Assembly: GCF_003217515.1 (NCBI RefSeq)
Contig: NZ_QJSX01000029.1
Coordinates: 1 to 29,305, forward strand
DNA length: 29,305 nucleotides
From: Deinococcus yavapaiensis KR-236
GTDB taxonomy: Bacteria; Deinococcota; Deinococci; Deinococcales; Deinococcaceae
Direction of reading: 5' to 3'
Part shown: positions 7,681-14,617 of the stretch, one piece after another
Position numbering within the stretch: position 1 is the first letter of the stretch
Layout: each line of letters opens with the position of its first letter
Position numbers and translations under genes: made by a program
Notes under the pieces: model-generated
Told to the model about the DNA's origin: nothing
The model's input: the letters and a program-made list of their open reading frames with translations, nothing else
Database searches by the model: none

Positions 7681-7819
7681 GAACGCGCGGCGAACGCGCC
7701 CTCGAAGCTTCGAGAAGATGTGGCACGTTCGGCGGCTGAGGTATTCGTACCCGACTCGAGCTTCATCCTTCGCCGTGCAACGAGACGGCTCACGGGAAGT
7801 CGCGGTTTGACGGGTGAGG

Positions 7820-7844
7820 GGCGCGCGAACAGCGCGCCTTTTTT
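7820..7844 (+). terminator. Rho-independent terminator of the DUF2382 operon
   Basis: Stem GGCGCGC (7820-7826), loop GAACA, GCGCGCC (7832-7838) and six T. This is the classic intrinsic form. It separates the stress operon from trpF. Confidence 0.9.
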
Positions 7845-7870
7845 GTCATGGCGTCATGGAGGCCGAAGCC

Positions 7871-7898
7871 TTGCGTTCTGCAGGTCTTGCGCTAGACT
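7871..7898 (+). promoter_or_regulatory. trpF promoter, leaderless
   Basis: TTGCGT (7871-7876), a 16-base spacer and TAGACT (7893-7898). The ATG of trpF follows seven bases after the -10 box with no Shine-Dalgarno sequence, so the transcript should begin at the start codon. Confidence 0.75.
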
Positions 7899-7905
7899 TC
7901 TCGTC

Positions 7906-8520
7906 ATGTCTCGAACACGCGTCAAAATCTGCGGCACGACGAGCGCCGAAGATGCCTTGCTCGCGCAAGACGCGGGAGCGGACGCGATCGGCTTGATTTT
8001 CGCGTCGATCAGCAAGCGGCGAGTGGACGTCGCGGCGGCGCGGCGCATCAGCTTGGCGCTCGATCCGTCGTTCGGCCGTATCGGCGTGTTCTTGGATGCC
8101 TCGCTCGACGAGGTGCTCAGGACGGCCCACGAAGCGCGTTTGAGCGCCGTGCAAGTGCATGGAGAGGTCGGCGACGCCTTCTTGGACGTCTTGCTGAATT
8201 TCTGGCCGGTTCTCCGTGCCCTCAGGCCGGGCGACGAGATACCGACTCCGCGAACGGGCTTGTCACTGCTGTTCGACGCTGCCAAACCTGGCGGGGGCGT
8301 GCCCTTCGATTGGCGAAGCGTGCCCTTTCCGGCGGGTGCTTGGCTGGCTGGCGGCTTGAGTCCGGAGAACGTGTGTGAGGCGATGACGCTTCTGCGCCCG
8401 TTCGGGGTGGACGCGGTCAGCTCGCTCGAGCGCGGCCCCGGACGTAAAGATCCCGCCCGTGTTCGAGCGTTCGTGGAGCAATCGAGGCGCTTCGATGGTG
8501 AGCGTTTCCTGAGCTCGTAA
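7906..8520 (+). CDS. trpF: Phosphoribosylanthranilate isomerase
   Basis: A 204-residue (beta/alpha)8 enzyme of tryptophan synthesis. It converts phosphoribosylanthranilate to carboxyphenylamino-deoxyribulose phosphate. Visible motifs are VKICGTTS with the catalytic Cys9, GADAIGLIF, GVFLDAS, VQVHG, FDAAKPGGG with the general-acid Asp, and the phosphate-binding AGGLSPENV. The length is normal for the family. The ATG at 7906 is fixed by the -10 box seven bases upstream. No other trp gene is nearby, so it stands alone with its own promoter. Confidence 0.95.
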   Translation: MSRTRVKICGTTSAEDALLAQDAGADAIGLIFASISKRRVDVAAARRISLALDPSFGRIGVFLDASLDEVLRTAHEARLSAVQVHGEVGDAFLDVLLNFWPVLRALRPGDEIPTPRTGLSLLFDAAKPGGGVPFDWRSVPFPAGAWLAGGLSPENVCEAMTLLRPFGVDAVSSLERGPGRKDPARVRAFVEQSRRFDGERFLSS

Positions 8521-8534
8521 CCGTTCCGGTACCG

Positions 8535-8572
8535 AAGTTATCCACAGGAACTCCCCCTCCTGTGGATAACTT
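8535..8572. promoter_or_regulatory. Inverted pair of DnaA boxes in a 15-bp perfect palindrome
   Basis: TTATCCACA at 8538-8546 (plus) and its complement at 8561-8569 lie in a perfect 15-bp inverted repeat (8535-8549 with 8558-8572). Both boxes are exact consensus. The structure follows the trpF stop by 14 bases, so it may also serve as a 3'-end hairpin. Confidence 0.8.
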
Positions 8573-8640
8573 TCCCCGGTCCTCCTACCACCAGGATGGC
8601 ATCATGCTGGAGCACGTCCAGGACACGAAAAACGAAGACC

Positions 8641-8662
8641 GCTCGGGACTTTTCTCCCGAGC
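8641..8662. terminator. Hairpin in the trpF-bioY convergent gap
   Basis: GCTCGGGA (8641-8648) pairs with TCCCGAGC (8655-8662) around a T-rich 6-base loop. It lies between convergent trpF and bioY and may end either transcript, though it lacks a clear T tract on either side. Confidence 0.5.
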
Positions 8663-8687
8663 AGATCCGAAAGTTTTTCACAGCCCC

Positions 8688-8708
8688 TGTGGATAACTTT
8701 GTGGATAA
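8688..8708. promoter_or_regulatory. Tandem pair of DnaA boxes
   Basis: TGTGGATAA at 8688-8696 and again at 8700-8708, both exact consensus on the minus strand and 12 bases apart start to start. With the pair at 8535-8572 this makes four perfect DnaA boxes in about 170 bases of a non-coding convergent gap. Confidence 0.82.
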
Positions 8709-8751
8709 CTTGTCGGGCCACTTCCCCAAAGTCAATGGCCCGTGAGCATGG

Positions 8752-9336
8752 TCAGCGACGGCCCAAGAAAGCCCAAGCACTTGGGAGCAACGCCGCCGCC
8801 AAGAGCAACTTCAAGGCGTCTCCAAGCAGGAACGGAGTGAATCCCGCCGCCAAGAGCGCGCTCCACTCTCGCAGCGCGGGCACCGCGAGCGCCAACCACG
8901 GCAAGCCGAACGCGTAGATGACGAGGTTACCGGCAATCATCGCTCCTACCGTGCCGAGCACCTTGCGGTCGGCGGCGAGACGTTCCACGAGCCACCCCAC
9001 GACGAACGCCGCGGCGATGAAGCCAATCAGGAAGCCTCCTGTCGGACCGAAGATCTTCGCGAGGCCGCCCGCTCCTCCCGCGAGCACGGGCAACCCGACG
9101 GCGCCCGCCGCCAAATAGGTCGCGATGGCCGCCGCGCCGCGCTTCGAGCCGAGCGCCGCGCCGACCAGCAGCACCCCCAGAGTTTGCAAGGTGATCGGTA
9201 CGGGCTTAATCGGCACCTCGACTTGGGCGAGCAAGGCCACGAAGGCGGCGGCGAGCACCACCAAGGCGACGTCGCGCGCTACGGACGCGCGCGGCAACAG
9301 AGTTTGAATCAACGTCGGGTTCACGGTCGTTTTCAT
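8752..9336 (-). CDS. bioY: Biotin transporter S-component BioY
   Basis: A 194-residue integral membrane protein with about six hydrophobic segments. It has the family signature PIKPVPITLQTLGVLLVGAAL near residues 42-62 and GPTGGFLIGFIAAA in the middle. BioY binds biotin and imports it alone or with an ECF ATPase module, none of which is in the window. The ATG at 9336 has AGGAGGAG upstream and overlaps the birA stop (ATGA). Biotin uptake is therefore translationally coupled to biotin attachment. Confidence 0.94.
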   Translation of the reverse strand: MKTTVNPTLIQTLLPRASVARDVALVVLAAAFVALLAQVEVPIKPVPITLQTLGVLLVGAALGSKRGAAAIATYLAAGAVGLPVLAGGAGGLAKIFGPTGGFLIGFIAAAFVVGWLVERLAADRKVLGTVGAMIAGNLVIYAFGLPWLALAVPALREWSALLAAGFTPFLLGDALKLLLAAALLPSAWAFLGRR

Positions 9337-10115
9337 ATGGCTCCTCCTGTAGTCCTGTTCGAGAATTCGTTGGCTTCCGAAGCGACGGTGCCGATGAGGG
9401 CGACGTCCCCCGCCTCGACGCGCACCAGCTTGTCTTCCACCTCGACGAGCAACGCGCCGTCGGCCGCCACGTCTCGCGCCACGCCGACCACGTCGCCGTG
9501 CCTCGCGCGAACATGCACTTCACGGTTCAGCGTCACGCTGAACGAGCGCCAAGCGTCCAGCACGCGAGCAGGGGGGGCGCTCAGCCACACTTCGATTTGC
9601 CAAAGCAAGTCGCGCAGCAACGTCGGGCGATGCACGGCGCGAAACTCGACGAGACTCGCTGCGCCTTCGGGCGCCCCGCTCACGTTCACGCCTACGCCGA
9701 GCACGGCGGCGCGCACTTGCCCGCCGCGCACGTCCGCTTCCAGCAAGATGCCCGCGAGCTTTCGCCCGTCGGGCGCGAGCAGATCGTTCGGCCACTTCAA
9801 GCCGCCGACGCCGCACGCGCTTCGAAGCGCCACGGCCACGGCGAGCGGGGCGAGCGCGAGTGACGAGACGTTCGGGAACGCTCCAAGCTGCACCGAGAAC
9901 ATCAGGGCGGTGCCTGGATTGCTCCACGCTCGCCCACGCCTCCCACGTCCCGCCGTTTGACGCTGCGCCACGACCACGGCACCTCGCTCCGCTTCTCGCC
10001 AGGCGCGTACTTCGTCTTGAGTGCTCGTCACCTCGGTCAGGCAACGCAACGACCGCCCGAACTGCCCGAGCGGTCGGACGTTCTCGGGCGTCGGTGTATC
10101 ATCCTCGAGCGGCAC
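9333..10115 (-). CDS. birA: Biotin--[acetyl-CoA-carboxylase] ligase, group I (no DNA-binding domain)
   Basis: A 260-residue enzyme that makes biotinyl-AMP and transfers biotin to a lysine of the biotin carboxyl carrier protein. Motifs are TEVTSTQDEV, the biotin-loop GRGRRGRAWSNP, KWPNDLL, KLAGILLE and GVGVNV, followed by a small C-terminal beta domain. There is no helix-turn-helix domain before the catalytic part, so it is unlikely to repress biotin genes itself. GTG at 10115 is preferred, but an in-frame start at 10172 and later starts cannot be excluded. The next gene, bioY, overlaps by four bases. Confidence 0.92.
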   Translation of the reverse strand: MPLEDDTPTPENVRPLGQFGRSLRCLTEVTSTQDEVRAWREAERGAVVVAQRQTAGRGRRGRAWSNPGTALMFSVQLGAFPNVSSLALAPLAVAVALRSACGVGGLKWPNDLLAPDGRKLAGILLEADVRGGQVRAAVLGVGVNVSGAPEGAASLVEFRAVHRPTLLRDLLWQIEVWLSAPPARVLDAWRSFSVTLNREVHVRARHGDVVGVARDVAADGALLVEVEDKLVRVEAGDVALIGTVASEANEFSNRTTGGAI

Positions 10116-10158
10116 GCCCCGTAGTGTGCTGGAACAGGCCGTGAGACGCAAGAGGCGC

Positions 10159-10168
10159 GGAGAGGAGG
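10159..10168 (+). promoter_or_regulatory. Shine-Dalgarno fixing the alpha/beta hydrolase start
   Basis: GGAGAGGAGG ends five bases before the GTG at 10174. It decides this start over several upstream in-frame candidates inside the divergent birA region. Confidence 0.7.
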
Positions 10169-10173
10169 TCAAG

Positions 10174-10896
10174 GTGGAGGGCGAGTTCGTTCGCGTCGCA
10201 GACGCTTGCTTGCACGTTTTGCGCGAAGGGAGGGGTGCGCCGCTCGCCCTGCTTCCCGGCGGGTTCGGCTGCGAGGACTACTTGCGCGACGTGTCCGACT
10301 TGCTTTCGGACACCTTCGAGGTGCTGCGAATCGAGCCTCGCGGTTGCGGTCGGTCGAGCGAAACGCTTCCGTACGACGTGGCGTCCAACGTGCGCGACCT
10401 CGACGGGATTCGAGCGGCGCTCGGCTTCGACACGTGGATCGTAGGCGGGCACTCTGCCGGGGCCGACCTCGCGCTCGCCTACGCCGTCCATTTCGCGAAG
10501 CGGACGCGCGCCCTGCTCCACATGGCCGGGACGGGGGTGCACAACGACCGAGACTGGTCGGCGGCGTACCATGCCGGGAAGGACGCGGGTCTCGATCCTC
10601 TGCCCGATCCGCCCCCCGCGTGGAATCCCGAAGTGCACGCCGCCATGACCTCTTCGTGGCGGCAGTGGATCAAGCGCCCCGAACTGCTCGGGGAACTCGC
10701 ACGCCTCGACGTTCCGACGCTTTTTCTGCACGGCGAGCAGGACGTTCGACCGAGCTGGCCCGTGCGGCAACTCGCCCACCTGCTGCCGCAGGCGCGTTAC
10801 GAGGACGTGGCGGGCGCGCGACATTGGTTGTGGCTGGACCACGCGGATGAAGTGCGAACGCGCCTGCGACGTTTCCTGGGGGCGCTGCCGACCTGA
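10174..10896 (+). CDS. Alpha/beta hydrolase
   Basis: A 240-residue soluble hydrolase. The oxyanion region is LLPGGFGC, the nucleophile elbow is GGHSAG with the catalytic Ser, the acid is in HGEQDVRP and the His is in GARHWLWLDH. The fold and length match proline-iminopeptidase/haloperoxidase-like hydrolases, but the substrate is not predictable. The start is set by a strong Shine-Dalgarno sequence. It is divergent from birA, and its 3' end lies three bases from the convergent truA stop with no terminator between them. Confidence 0.9.
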   Translation: MEGEFVRVADACLHVLREGRGAPLALLPGGFGCEDYLRDVSDLLSDTFEVLRIEPRGCGRSSETLPYDVASNVRDLDGIRAALGFDTWIVGGHSAGADLALAYAVHFAKRTRALLHMAGTGVHNDRDWSAAYHAGKDAGLDPLPDPPPAWNPEVHAAMTSSWRQWIKRPELLGELARLDVPTLFLHGEQDVRPSWPVRQLAHLLPQARYEDVAGARHWLWLDHADEVRTRLRRFLGALPT

Positions 10897-10899
10897 CCG

Positions 10900-11679
10900 T
10901 CAGTCGTACGAGGCGCCCATGAAGTACAATCCGTGCGGCGCCACGTTCGGTCCCGCGAGTCGGCGGTCCTTCCCGTTCAGCACGCTTCGCAGGTCGTCCA
11001 CGCCGAGCTTGCCTTCCCCGACGAGCAGAAGCGTTCCGACAAGCCCGCGGATCATGTGCCGCAGAAAGCTCTCGCCCGTCACGTGGACCTCCAGCAAATC
11101 ACCGCTCGCCCGCACGTCCAAGACGAGCAGGTCGCGCGTCGTTTGCCGTTCCTCGCGCGTCGCGAAGGCCGCGAAGTCATGCCGACCGACGAGCGTAGCC
11201 GCCGCCGCCCCCATCGCGTTTACGTCCAAGTTCGGTGAAACGAGCAAGGCGCGCCCTTCCCAGAGGGGAGAGCGAACCGCCGAGGGAAGCAGGCGGTAGA
11301 CGTACGAACGGGACGTCGCCGAGAAGCGCGCATGAAATCCGCGCGGCGCGGCGGTCACGTCCAGCACCGCGACGTCCCGCGCCAGCAGGGCGTTGAGCGC
11401 CAACGGCAAGCGCGCGGGCGGCACTTTCAACGTGCCTTCGCGTACATCGACGTGGATCGGCATGGCCGCCGCGTGAACTCCCGCGTCCGTCCGACCTGCC
11501 GCCACCGGTCGTTCGCACACGCACAACCGCGACAACGCCGCGTGAACGTCGTCTTGGACGGAGCGCGAATTCGCTTGACTTTGCCATCCCACGAAGCCGC
11601 GTCCGTCCCACTGCAACGTCGAGCGCAAGCGCACGAAGCCGTCGGGCGGCGAGTAAAAGCGTGGCGTGGGCGTCTGCAC
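10900..11679 (-). CDS. truA: tRNA pseudouridine(38-40) synthase
   Basis: A 259-residue enzyme that isomerises uridines 38-40 in the tRNA anticodon arm. The catalytic Asp65 is in the hallmark AGRTDAGVHA. Other family motifs are FVGWQSQ, FHARFSATSRSYVYRL and FLRHMIRGLVGTLL. The start is a GTG ten bases after the stop of the DUF2270 gene, with no clear Shine-Dalgarno sequence. The next in-frame GTG, at VRLRS, is a possible alternative but would remove part of the conserved N-terminus only marginally. Confidence 0.95.
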   Translation of the reverse strand: MQTPTPRFYSPPDGFVRLRSTLQWDGRGFVGWQSQANSRSVQDDVHAALSRLCVCERPVAAGRTDAGVHAAAMPIHVDVREGTLKVPPARLPLALNALLARDVAVLDVTAAPRGFHARFSATSRSYVYRLLPSAVRSPLWEGRALLVSPNLDVNAMGAAAATLVGRHDFAAFATREERQTTRDLLVLDVRASGDLLEVHVTGESFLRHMIRGLVGTLLLVGEGKLGVDDLRSVLNGKDRRLAGPNVAPHGLYFMGASYD

Positions 11680-11689
11680 GGCGGTTCGG

Positions 11690-12328
11690 TCAATCCATTT
11701 CGAGCGGGTACGATCGGGCGCGCAACGCGAGGATGATCAAGGCGGCGTAGAACGCGAGGACGAGCAGCAGCGCCGCCCAGCCGGGCAACAACCCGATTCG
11801 CGCGACGTCCACGACCTGCGCGGCGGAGAATACCGAGTTGGCGGGACGGCTGATGTCGAGCTTCGCCAACCAAGCGATCAACAGCGAGGCGTACAGCCAA
11901 AGATAGTTACGCCGCAAGCGCCAACCCACGGCCTGCAAGTGGTCGAGGGGAATGTGCGGCTTGTCGAGCTCACGAATCATGTACGACCGCCAGGATTGAT
12001 CGATCGAATCGCCCAGCACCGACGGATAGAAGAACTTCTCGAGCACGCGCACGCGAAGGTGCGAAATCTCGAAGAGCCGAAAGCGTCGCGCCTCGACGTG
12101 CAAGAAGAACACGTTCATCAGCATCGCGGCGATCATGATCTCGTCGGGACCTTGCGGACTGAAGGCGTATCCCAGCAACCCTGCCGTCGTGATGACCGCC
12201 CAGTTCGTCGTCGTGTCGAGTCGCACGCGGTACGACGTCATGCGGCCCACCTCGCCGCGGTACAAGTGAATGATGCCGTTCGCGGCGTTCAGCGAGAAGT
12301 CAGGAGGAGAAGGTGCGGGCGTCGTCAC
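11690..12328 (-). CDS. DUF2270 membrane protein
   Basis: A 212-residue protein with the DUF2270 hallmark LDTTTNWAVITTAGLLGYAFS near residues 37-57. The chain then has a hydrophobic pair (about 44-80), an amphipathic cytoplasmic stretch with many Arg/Glu (RRFRLFEISHLRVRVLE), and two further membrane segments (about 145-160 and 180-203). Its function is unknown. It starts at GTG 12328 and is the upstream gene of truA, only ten bases away, so the two are likely co-transcribed. Confidence 0.88.
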   Translation of the reverse strand: MTTPAPSPPDFSLNAANGIIHLYRGEVGRMTSYRVRLDTTTNWAVITTAGLLGYAFSPQGPDEIMIAAMLMNVFFLHVEARRFRLFEISHLRVRVLEKFFYPSVLGDSIDQSWRSYMIRELDKPHIPLDHLQAVGWRLRRNYLWLYASLLIAWLAKLDISRPANSVFSAAQVVDVARIGLLPGWAALLLVLAFYAALIILALRARSYPLEMD

Positions 12329-12527
12329 CGCTTCTCATTGTGCATCACTCACGTCGATCCGACCGTTCCTTCAGCACTTCGGCGACTTCGAACACGAAGC
12401 TCGCCGCGCCCGATCAAGACCCGACGTCCGCGTGATGACGAGGGTGCTGGGCGCGTGAAGGGTATTCGGTGAGGCGGTAATGCAGTGGTAACGACGGCCT
12501 TGCATTCTACGGTCATCAACGGAAGGC

Positions 12528-12554
12528 GAGTTCGAACAGGAAAACCTGAAACTC
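12528..12554 (+). other. Interrupted hairpin in the DoxX gene 5' leader
   Basis: GAGTT (12528-12532) pairs with AACTC (12550-12554) and CAGG (12537-12540) with CCTG (12545-12548) around AAAA, with an asymmetric internal loop. It ends 27 bases before the ATG. The rest of the 252-base gap 12329-12580 holds no feature I can support, and I see no convincing promoter hexamers. Confidence 0.35.
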
Positions 12555-12580
12555 ACGTCCGTTCGAGGAAGGTGACGAGA

Positions 12581-13144
12581 ATGCTCACTGCAGATGTCCG
12601 CCGCACCACTCCCAAGTTCGACCTCTCGCGCTTCACGTTCGCCAACGCCCGCACCGCCCCCCTTTGGGCCCTCCTGCGAGTGTACGTCGGCTACGAATGG
12701 CTGACTGCCGGGCTCCACAAAGCCAGCGACCCCAATGGAGTGTGGATCGGCGCGAAGGCCGGGGTGGCCGTCGGCGGCTTTCTAAAGGGCGCGCTCGCCA
12801 AGACCGCCGGTGACCACCCCGATGTGCAAGGTTGGTACGCGTCGTTCATCCAGAACTTCGCCTTGCCGAACGCCACGCTCTTCTCGTATCTCGTGACCTT
12901 CGGCGAGATCGCCGTCGGTCTCGCCCTCATCCTCGGTCTGTTCACGGCGGTCGCCGCGTTCTTCGGCGGTTTCATGAACGTGGCGTACCTTCTGGCGGGA
13001 ACGGTCAGCACGAACCCGGTTCTGTTCGTCCTCGCGACATGGCTCGTCCTCGCGTGGCGCGTCGCCGGGTACCTCGGGCTCGACTACTTCGTCTTGCCGC
13101 GCCTGGGGTTCAAGACGCCAAGCGCGAGACCCAAGGACAACTGA
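12581..13144 (+). CDS. DoxX-family membrane protein
   Basis: A 187-residue protein with a 40-residue basic N-terminal region and four hydrophobic segments. It shows the DoxX-type pattern LLRVYVGYEWLTAGLHK, then TFGEIAVGLALILGLFTAVAAFFGGFMNVAYLLAG and VLFVLATWLVLAW. DoxX was named after a thiosulfate:quinone oxidoreductase subunit, but most bacterial members have no known activity, and no thiosulfate gene is near. ATG 12581 is chosen because GAGGAAGGTGA lies just upstream. An ATG-like start at 12485 would add an unconserved hydrophilic leader. Confidence 0.88.
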   Translation: MLTADVRRTTPKFDLSRFTFANARTAPLWALLRVYVGYEWLTAGLHKASDPNGVWIGAKAGVAVGGFLKGALAKTAGDHPDVQGWYASFIQNFALPNATLFSYLVTFGEIAVGLALILGLFTAVAAFFGGFMNVAYLLAGTVSTNPVLFVLATWLVLAWRVAGYLGLDYFVLPRLGFKTPSARPKDN

Positions 13145-13168
13145 GAAGCCGCGTGATGCGCGAGCAAT

Positions 13169-13196
13169 GACGACCCCGCCGAAAGGCGGGGTCGTC
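13169..13196. terminator. Bidirectional hairpin with GAAA tetraloop
   Basis: A perfect 12-bp stem (13169-13180 with 13185-13196) closed by GAAA, between the convergent DoxX gene and the lipase-like gene. It is very stable but has no T tract. Confidence 0.8.
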
Positions 13197-13214
13197 GTGA
13201 CGGCAACGCGCAGA

Positions 13215-14507
13215 TCAGCGCTTGCGCTTGCTCGCGAACTCGACCTTGGAGTTCACGTTGCCCTTCATCAGCGTTTGGTAGCGGGCAGTCGAGCACGAGG
13301 TCGGGGCAGTCAGGCCCGCTTCGCGTTCGCGCATCCAACGTAAAGTATCGGCGAAGCCGAACTGCCGAGCTTGGTAATGATTCGCGCCTTCGTATTCACG
13401 CTGCACGATGGCGCGGCCGAACGCGCAACTCTTGCGGATGAACGTGAGTTGCGCGTTCGCGGTCACGATCGGGTCGGTGAGGCCTGTCAGGACGATCGCC
13501 GGGATGACGCGGCCCGAGGCGTCGAATCCGGGCGAGTTGAGCTTCACGAGCTTCGACAATTCCGAATCGAAGGCGCGCAAGGATCCGCCTTGCAGCGCTT
13601 GCCAGAAAGATGGCCGGTAGAGGCTCGCTCCGTCGTTGGGGTAGTGTCGCGCGACTGTGCTGACACACGCGCGAATGCTCGCCCCGTCCAGCGACGTCAA
13701 CCAGCGGTCTTGCAGCAACTTGCGCGTGTCCACGCCGTAGCGCTCGGCGTAGCTGCGCGCGAGATACGGTCCCAGCACCGGTCGCTCGCGAAAGAGCGTT
13801 GCGACGTCCATGGCGGGCGCGTAACCGATCACGCCGCCGATCTTGAGCTCAGGGGCGTACGACGCCGCCATGTCGGCTGCGGCGAACGCGCCGTGCCCGC
13901 CTTGCGAGTAGCCCGCCAAGAAGACCTTGCCCGTCATCTCCGGACCGTTCGCCCGCTCGCGCACGAAGTTGAAGGCGGCGCGGGCGGCGTCGAGCATCAC
14001 GCGACCCTCGGCGTTCGAGACGAAGTACGGCTGGACTGCGCGCTCGTCATCGAAGTTAGCCCAGTCGGGCAGGATCGAGACGTAGCCTTGCGTGGCGTAC
14101 GAGAGCATGTGCGCCTCGTAATCGCCCCAGTTGTCCGCCCGAGCGTTCTCACGCGTGGGAGCGCATTCATCCATGATGCCCGTGGTGCCCGCTCCCATGA
14201 CGTACAGCGAGGCGCTCTGCCCCTTGGGCAGAACCGGGACGTACAGCAGCGCGGACACGGTGATGGAACGGTTGGCTTCGTCGGTCGTGCGTATTTTCAA
14301 GCGAAATCGTTCGACGGGATAGCGCGCGCTCGGCACGCCCGCGCGGGCGTACAAGGACGACATGGTGGAGCGTACGTCGGTGAGGCTCGCCGCGCGCCGC
14401 GTCTCGGCGGACAAGATGCTGCCCGGCATGACGACAGGTTGAGCGAACACGAGCGTCGAGGAGAACGAGGAGAACAAGGTCAAGGAAAGGAGGAATCGAC
14501 TCGGCAT
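13215..14507 (-). CDS. Secreted lipase-like alpha/beta hydrolase, paralog 1
   Basis: A 430-residue exported hydrolase. From the ATG at 14507 the N-terminus is a signal peptide (MPSRFLLSLTLF, small residues, FAQ). Upstream in-frame ATGs at 14525 and 14546 would put a hydrophilic stretch in front of it. The nucleophile is Ser201 in GYSQGGHGA, the acid is in GLTDPIVTA and the His in EGANHYQARQ. MGAGTTG and LPDWANFDD are also present. The pattern resembles fungal-type secretory lipases and bacterial cell-wall-free esterases. A second copy is at 15790-17019, and every triad motif is conserved between them. Its C-terminal tail is lysine-rich and unlike the paralog. Confidence 0.88.
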   Translation of the reverse strand: MPSRFLLSLTLFSSFSSTLVFAQPVVMPGSILSAETRRAASLTDVRSTMSSLYARAGVPSARYPVERFRLKIRTTDEANRSITVSALLYVPVLPKGQSASLYVMGAGTTGIMDECAPTRENARADNWGDYEAHMLSYATQGYVSILPDWANFDDERAVQPYFVSNAEGRVMLDAARAAFNFVRERANGPEMTGKVFLAGYSQGGHGAFAAADMAASYAPELKIGGVIGYAPAMDVATLFRERPVLGPYLARSYAERYGVDTRKLLQDRWLTSLDGASIRACVSTVARHYPNDGASLYRPSFWQALQGGSLRAFDSELSKLVKLNSPGFDASGRVIPAIVLTGLTDPIVTANAQLTFIRKSCAFGRAIVQREYEGANHYQARQFGFADTLRWMREREAGLTAPTSCSTARYQTLMKGNVNSKVEFASKRKR

Positions 14508-14605
14508 GAACGGCACCTGACCCATCCTGAAGGAACCGTGAAGCAATGGGATAAGAAAAGCTCAAGACGCAAACTCATGAAGGTCGTCGTGATGGGCAGC
14601 CCGTC

Positions 14606-14611
14606 TAGACT
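14606..14611 (+). promoter_or_regulatory. -10 box of the leaderless aminotransferase promoter
   Basis: TAGACT, identical to the trpF -10 box, six bases before the GTG at 14618. There is no Shine-Dalgarno sequence. The -35 region is weak. Confidence 0.6.
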
Positions 14612-14617
14612 GTCGTC

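Noticed and set aside
8535..8708. Calling the DnaA-box cluster the replication origin (oriC)
   Set aside because: The region is not adjacent to dnaA or dnaN and shows no AT-rich unwinding element. Four boxes alone do not prove an origin, so it is reported as a DnaA-box cluster only.
8538..8780. An 80-codon minus-strand frame in the trpF-bioY gap
   Set aside because: Its sequence is largely a translation of the DnaA boxes and hairpins. It overlaps the bioY 3' end and has no Shine-Dalgarno sequence or leaderless -10 box.
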